NCBI RefSeq assembly: GCF_902729405.1
Contig: NZ_LR746496.1
Location: forward strand, 4,340,001-4,404,000
DNA length: 64,000 bases
Direction of reading: 5' to 3'
From: Acididesulfobacillus acetoxydans
Lineage (GTDB): Bacteria > Bacillota > Desulfitobacteriia > Desulfitobacteriales > Desulfitobacteriaceae
In this document: positions 60,093 to 64,000 of the stretch, in pieces
Layout: each line of letters begins with the position of its first letter
How positions within the stretch are numbered: position 1 is the first letter of the stretch
The notes under the pieces: model-generated
Databases searched by the model: none
What the model was told of the DNA's origin: nothing
What the model saw: the letters and a program-made list of their open reading frames with translations, nothing else
Translations under genes and position numbers: made by a program

Positions 60093-61067
60093 CTACTTCG
60101 GCATGACGACAAAAGCCGTAGGAATATAGCGTTCCCCGAAGATATCCCAGAGTCGGTTGATGATCTTCCCCTGATAAACCATTTCCGAGGAAGAACCGCC
60201 ATCCAGGTTGACGGCATTGACCGCGTGATACTGCAAGAAAACGTTCATTAGTTGACGGCCGGTGGCACCCCAGCTCCAGGTCGGCTGGCGTCCGTCGATA
60301 ACGACGAAAATAATCGTCCCGTCCGCTGTTTGGCCGATTCCCGTCCGGGGTCCAATGCCGATTCCGCCATCCCCGGCGACAACCGGCTTCCCGTTGGCAA
60401 CCAGGACGGGACCGTAAAAAGTTACCGCTTCTTGAATATGGTGAGCGGCCAACTCGTCCGCCGACATGGGAGCGATGACTAGTTTTCCTTGATCATTGAT
60501 CCCGATGAGGTCTTGCGCTTTTTTGTTCCCGATGTCATTATAAACCAGCTTCCCCGCGTGCACTGTCAAGCCTTCGGGAAAACCTCCGTTTCCTCCCCAA
60601 CCGGGGCCGTTGAACCCGCCCGCATTAATCCCGGCCACGGCTCCGCTCTGTTGAACAAGATGCGTCAGTACCTCTCCGGCCGTGCCCAGCCGATTCGTCA
60701 CGGCGACTTTGACCCGTTTTGGGTCTTTAATCAGTATGACCTTTCCTCTAAACGATTGTCCCTGGATGTTTTGGATTTGAATCCCGCTGCCGGAGCCGGC
60801 AGTCATCTGTTTACTGACAATCTTCGCTTGGGTGTTCACTCCCAAGGCGTCATACTCATGAGTAATCTTGCTGATTTCGGCTGGGGAAAGAAAGGCTCTC
60901 ACAACCTGCGGGTGGCGCGAAAGAGCGATGGAGCCCACAGCCATGACTTTCAGTGCCTGAAAGGGACCATAGAAAACGATGAAGGGTGCCAGCAAGGCCG
61001 CAAAGACAATATTAAAACCCACAAAACCCATCAACTTTTTCCAGCTTATTTTTTTACCGGGCTTCAT
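60093..61067 (-). CDS. Phosphodiester glycosidase (NAGPA-like) membrane-anchored protein, 324 aa
   Basis: A membrane anchor near the N terminus (MGFVGFNIVFAALLAPFIVF) is followed by an outside domain of the NAGPA/DUF2233 family: AGINAGGFNGPGWGGNGGFP, TFYGPVLVANGKPVV, GPRTGIGQTADGTIIFVVID and the conserved NLDGGSSSEM. Family members remove sugar from phosphodiesters (uncovering enzyme in animals; exopolysaccharide or teichoic-acid related in bacteria). Starts with a weak site. Possibly involved in envelope glycan turnover with the nearby phospholipase C-like protein. Confidence 0.88.
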   Translation of the reverse strand: MKPGKKISWKKLMGFVGFNIVFAALLAPFIVFYGPFQALKVMAVGSIALSRHPQVVRAFLSPAEISKITHEYDALGVNTQAKIVSKQMTAGSGSGIQIQNIQGQSFRGKVILIKDPKRVKVAVTNRLGTAGEVLTHLVQQSGAVAGINAGGFNGPGWGGNGGFPEGLTVHAGKLVYNDIGNKKAQDLIGINDQGKLVIAPMSADELAAHHIQEAVTFYGPVLVANGKPVVAGDGGIGIGPRTGIGQTADGTIIFVVIDGRQPTWSWGATGRQLMNVFLQYHAVNAVNLDGGSSSEMVYQGKIINRLWDIFGERYIPTAFVVMPK

Positions 61068-61182
61068 TTAGACGCTATCCTCCAGACGCAAAATATTACA
61101 GATAACTGGACACCGTTGACAAGACCGCCGCCATAATTCCTATCATGATTCCCACTAGTGTCTATGGCGCCAAGGCTGAGAA

Positions 61183-61959
61183 TTAAGCGCCTCTACTCCC
61201 GTGATTAAAAGACACTGGTGCATAATCAGACATTTTCTCACCCGCAACGTTAAGCCAGGATGTCTGGGGAATCGTTACACAGGCTTGCTGCAGAACCGGT
61301 TTGGCAAAATCCAGAAAACCGGCTGTCGTATAAATAGTGAGCGGCAAGAGTTCTCGCGCGGCTTCAAAGTAATTCCCTTCGTCACATCCTTTCCCTTTCG
61401 AAACAAGGGGATAGTAGGTTAAAGCCCTGGCGGCATTATATCTAATCCATTCACTTGGGCCCGTAAAAGGCATATAAATCCCACTTTCTGCGGCACTAAA
61501 GTGCTGCAGATTTTCGCCTGCCCATGTTTCAAATTCCTTATGTCCGTCAAAAACTGCTCCCGCCGCGTGATGTGGTACACACATGTCTTGTACCAGGTGC
61601 ACAGCTGCCCCCAAGTAGAACATACCTTTGGTTATATCTTGTTGGCAGGTGGTGACTGCTTTGTCAAAATAATACTGGCACTCCGTTTCAGCTCCGGGCC
61701 TGAACTTGCTAGAAGCAAAAAAATAATGGCAGACATTTCTCCAACCCTGGTCAGCCCAGAAAGAGCCTTTTCTAAGCCATCGATCGAAGGGACGGAAATA
61801 CGCAGCCACATCATCTTTGCCGTCTTGGCAAAGAATATCGTAAGCGTGTTGCAAACAGTAACCGTGTGTTGGACTGGGAGCATCCATAAAAACCTGCAAG
61901 GGCTTGACCGGGGTCATTAAGGCTTTTGAAACCATGTTTACAGTCCGCCGAGACACCAT
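61183..61959 (-). CDS. Zinc-dependent phospholipase C-like protein, ~258 aa
   Basis: Metal-ligand patterns of the bacterial zinc-dependent PLC family are seen: PSPTHGYCLQHAYDIL, FYLGAAVHLVQDMCVPHHAA and FDGHKEFETWAGENL (H, HxxxD, HxxxH/E arrangement). Unlike B. cereus PLC no clear signal peptide precedes the domain, so it may be cytoplasmic, spore-associated or use an unrecognised start; the frame continues to a GTG at 62004. It lies between two phosphodiester glycosidase genes. Similar PLC-like proteins occur in spore formers without known role. Confidence 0.78.
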   Translation of the reverse strand: MVSRRTVNMVSKALMTPVKPLQVFMDAPSPTHGYCLQHAYDILCQDGKDDVAAYFRPFDRWLRKGSFWADQGWRNVCHYFFASSKFRPGAETECQYYFDKAVTTCQQDITKGMFYLGAAVHLVQDMCVPHHAAGAVFDGHKEFETWAGENLQHFSAAESGIYMPFTGPSEWIRYNAARALTYYPLVSKGKGCDEGNYFEAARELLPLTIYTTAGFLDFAKPVLQQACVTIPQTSWLNVAGEKMSDYAPVSFNHGSRGA

Positions 61960-62004
61960 CCCCAAATAAGACACCTCTTGCTCATCAATACGGTCCGAAG
62001 GCAC

Positions 62005-62320
62005 AAAGCGGTAACGGATCTTTCCAATATTACGGCTGACAAGTTGGGTACAACACCGGTGTTTGCCGTTTTCTTGCTCACCCTAACCTGAGCGCAGAAA
62101 CGTTAAAGGCATGTCCGCAACTTCCACAATATAATGTATAGCATTCTCGGCCGCAAGATGCAAATTAAAGTTTTCTTAAATACCAGACGTTTCCACTTTG
62201 CGGACCTTTGGCTGGAGCCGAGTCGCCATGGCTAAGCGTAATCGCTGATGATAGGTCTTGCGCTTGTAGCCGTTCTGGCTGTTGCCGGAATTGTTTCCTT
62301 CAATGCGGCGCTATTAGGGT
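62005..62320. other. Intergenic; possible 31-codon membrane peptide
   Basis: About 315 bases. On the plus strand an ATG at 62248 opens MIGLALVAVLAVAG then IVSFNAALLGFKGWFER-stop (ending 62343), a single-helix peptide overlapping the next gene's 3' end. It has no clear ribosome binding site, so I do not call it a gene. Confidence 0.3.
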
Positions 62321-63265
62321 TTAAGGGGTGGTTTGAGCGTTAAGTGGTTTGAGCGTTAGATAGAAGAAATCCCTGGTGTCGGGTGTTAAATATCGCGCAG
62401 CCGACCTTCTCATAGAGGGGTCAAGTTTTGTACCCTCCAAAGTGGCACCCTGTTTACCGGCAGTGCGCCGGAAAAAGTTAAAAGTCACCCAATAACTGTT
62501 GATATCAAGTTCCATGGCCCTGACGCAACCCGCACTTAGCAAGGCTCTGGCCAGGGTTTCGGCCGTCAGACTGTCCCCGGCGGCGTAAATAATTCGGCCT
62601 TGTTTATCTATGCCAATGCCGGAACGCCATACCCGGACCGCATTATTGACCGTTGTGCCCCATTTTGCCTGATCGTTAATCAGGGGATTTAGCCTGCCGT
62701 TATCAATGAGGAGATGTAAGTTTTGTCTCAAAGAAACTATGCCCGCGTCCGACTTTATTTCATTGCCCCAGGACCCTATATCAACCTTTCCGTTCCCATA
62801 TATACAGAACGTAGCCAAACCCGCTGCCGGTGATTGGTAAACCCTTTGCTCCGCCATAAAACCGTAGATGCCGTCTCTGGACTGAAAGCCCGCGTTAAAA
62901 GCGGCTATGACATTCCCCTGCCGTTGAACGCTCAACGGGATCCTGCCGGATCCGTGAATGCCCGTTACTGAGACAGGGTCTTTAGTGCCCGCAACCAGAT
63001 GAAAGTTTACCAAAGCGGGATTAATTTTCACTAGGCTAACTTTAACATAGGGTCGAGAGGGATCGGGAAATGTGATTGATTTCTCCAGGGGCGGGCTGCT
63101 GACCGGCCCCGTTGAGGCCGGTTTGGAGGACCCGCCTGCTTGCGCTTTGCCGGCATTGGTCAGGCCGGGGCGCTCTGCGCCGCTGTTTACGGAATACAAC
63201 AGGCTTGTGAAGGTGTCTTTGCTTTGGTACCAGGTATTTTCCAAGAAGGCGACTGTACCGTTACC
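62321..63265 (-). pseudogene. Phosphodiester glycosidase-like protein, 5' end cut by DUF4338 element
   Basis: The C-terminal domain is of the same NAGPA/DUF2233 type as the gene at 60093 but distinct: NVIAAFNAGFQSRDGIYGFM, WRSGIGIDKQGRIIYAAGDS, ALLSAGCVRAMELDINSYWV. A Pro/Ser linker (GGSSKPASTGPVSSPP) precedes it. The signal or anchor is lost; upstream codons (TFKCSLNGSLNIYG) are translated from the tail of the DUF4338 element, which ends at 63265. It may still be made from an internal start but not exported. Confidence 0.75.
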
Positions 63266-64000
63266 GTAAATGTTCAGTGAACCATTCAATGAACATTTAA
63301 AAGTCAACGAAACGGGCCGGACTTAGTCCGACCCGGCGAGAATTTGACGAAAGTTCTTATGGAGTGGATAGAGGTAAATACTTTTAACGGGCAGTTTGTA
63401 CTCGTTGAGCCGATCCCATTTACCCCGTCCCTGCGTTTCCCCCACGTAAGACCAGTTGGCCGCTTTGTAACAGGTTCCCCTATAGCGCTCTTTGTCAACA
63501 AACGTTTCGAGTAATACGGGGGTGTGGCCATAGGTCGCTTGCCATTCTTGCGGCAGGCGCTTGGCAGTGAGGGATAGGATTTTGGATGCCAAGTTCTTGA
63601 CGTGAACCCAGGGTAGAAGTAAAAAGCGGGAATTGTTTACCACTAGGTTCAAGTGCTTCAGGCGTTGCTCCTTAGTCCAGCCGACGAGTTCGTCGCGAGG
63701 CCGCAAAGCCCAGGCCGGTGATGAAAAGCCGATGGCTCCCAGAAGCACGCCGGAGTCGGTATAAATGAGGTAGCGAATTTGAGCTCCGGGCAAGCGCGTG
63801 TAGCCGAGATAGTGATAACGCTCAATCAGTTCGTTCCAAAAGCGCGATTGTTTTGACCCACTGACTCGGATGAACCGGATAGAGCCCAAGTGATGGAGGG
63901 GGACCGTGATCGGTTCTCCGGGGTCACTCGCCGGGGTAAACTGAATTGGGCGCAGCCGGTTGTTATCTTTGCTTAGGGGAGGAGGGAGTTCGATGATGCC
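63265..64000 (-). mobile_element. DUF4338 (DruA-like) mobile unit, one end and most of its gene
   Basis: The unit's tail (CGTAAATGTTCAGTGAACC inward, with nested inverted repeats) is the same as at 10997-11086, so the sequence moves. The other end is beyond the window. Confidence 0.7.
63323..64000 (-). CDS. DUF4338 / DruA-like protein (5' end outside window)
   Basis: The frame is open to the window edge, so at least 225 residues: IELPPPLSKDNNRLRPIQF, then FWNELIERYHYLGYTRLPGA, VGWTKEQRLKHLNLVVNNSR, LLPWVHVKNLASKILSLTA and VLLETFVDKERYRGTCYKAA with GETQGRGK. This is the DUF4338 family that includes DruA of Druantia defence, but most members stand alone inside transposon-like units. No Druantia partners (large DruE helicase) are visible. 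The repeated 3' tail supports the transposon role. Confidence 0.88.
   Translation of the reverse strand, partial: GIIELPPPLSKDNNRLRPIQFTPASDPGEPITVPLHHLGSIRFIRVSGSKQSRFWNELIERYHYLGYTRLPGAQIRYLIYTDSGVLLGAIGFSSPAWALRPRDELVGWTKEQRLKHLNLVVNNSRFLLLPWVHVKNLASKILSLTAKRLPQEWQATYGHTPVLLETFVDKERYRGTCYKAANWSYVGETQGRGKWDRLNEYKLPVKSIYLYPLHKNFRQILAGSD

Noticed and set aside
63323-64000. Druantia anti-phage island
   Set aside because: Only a DruA-like gene is present and its tail is repeated elsewhere as a mobile end; no DruE or other Druantia gene is visible.

Overview
The window looks like chromosomal DNA of an anaerobic, spore-forming Clostridia bacterium, most likely a Peptococcaceae/Desulfitobacterium-like Firmicute. 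This rests on a gerA-type spore germination operon, tandem T-box leaders, AGGAGG-type ribosome binding sites, many ferredoxin-type electron-transfer proteins and a soluble AprBA/Hdr/Flx redox cluster. It is an accessory region under heavy mobile-element pressure: two near-identical IS256 copies, a full-length IS1634-family element with its fragments, IS110 and IS5-like remnants, at least four ORF-less or truncated group II introns, three copies of a ~130 bp MITE, and a DUF4338 (DruA-like) element at the right edge. Many genes are decayed (frameshifts, in-frame stops, deletions, fusions).

Layout. 1-4.6 kb: IS110 end, a candidate type I toxin/antisense RNA pair, a palindrome array and intron remnants. 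4.6-6.5 kb: IS1634-family element with DnaA-box-like sites at both ends. 6.75-9.7 kb: a DMT transporter carrying the promoter and leader of another DMT gene, followed by pseudogenes (NtrC-like, LevR-like, VapC). 9.7-16.4 kb: small regulators, an HD-GYP protein, a CBS-GGDEF protein, an ORF-less intron and a UPF0316 protein. 17-23 kb: orphan sporulation-type kinase and gerABC. 23-33 kb: two IS256 copies, a membrane gene split by one of them, the second DMT gene with its regulator (source of the 987 bp duplication), and aroF behind two T-boxes. 33-36 kb: remnants of M20 peptidase, DUF4432, tandem-HTH, transposase, intron RT and ExeA-like ATPase genes.

36.3-46.7 kb holds the most striking system. 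An SLC13 anion transporter, AprA-like and AprB-like subunits, an unusual FAD-less HdrA/MvhD iron-sulfur protein, and FlxD-, FlxC-, FlxB- and FlxA-like proteins are all on the minus strand in that order, with a Crp/Fnr regulator upstream. Together they could move electrons between NAD(P)H or ferredoxin and an AprA-type flavoprotein that reduces or oxidises an imported anion (sulfate/APS chemistry, or a carboxylate).

46.7-59.7 kb is a second minus-strand catabolic operon: GntR/UTRA regulator, OppABCDF importer, AtuA-like and DUF4387 proteins, a class I amidotransferase-like gamma-glutamyl hydrolase, a DMT exporter and an alanine/ornithine-type racemase. It runs into broken pieces of an acyl-CoA synthetase and an aconitase-family hydratase. 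60-63.3 kb has two phosphodiester glycosidase-type genes around a phospholipase C-like gene; the second glycosidase is cut at its 5' end by the DUF4338 element that runs off the window.
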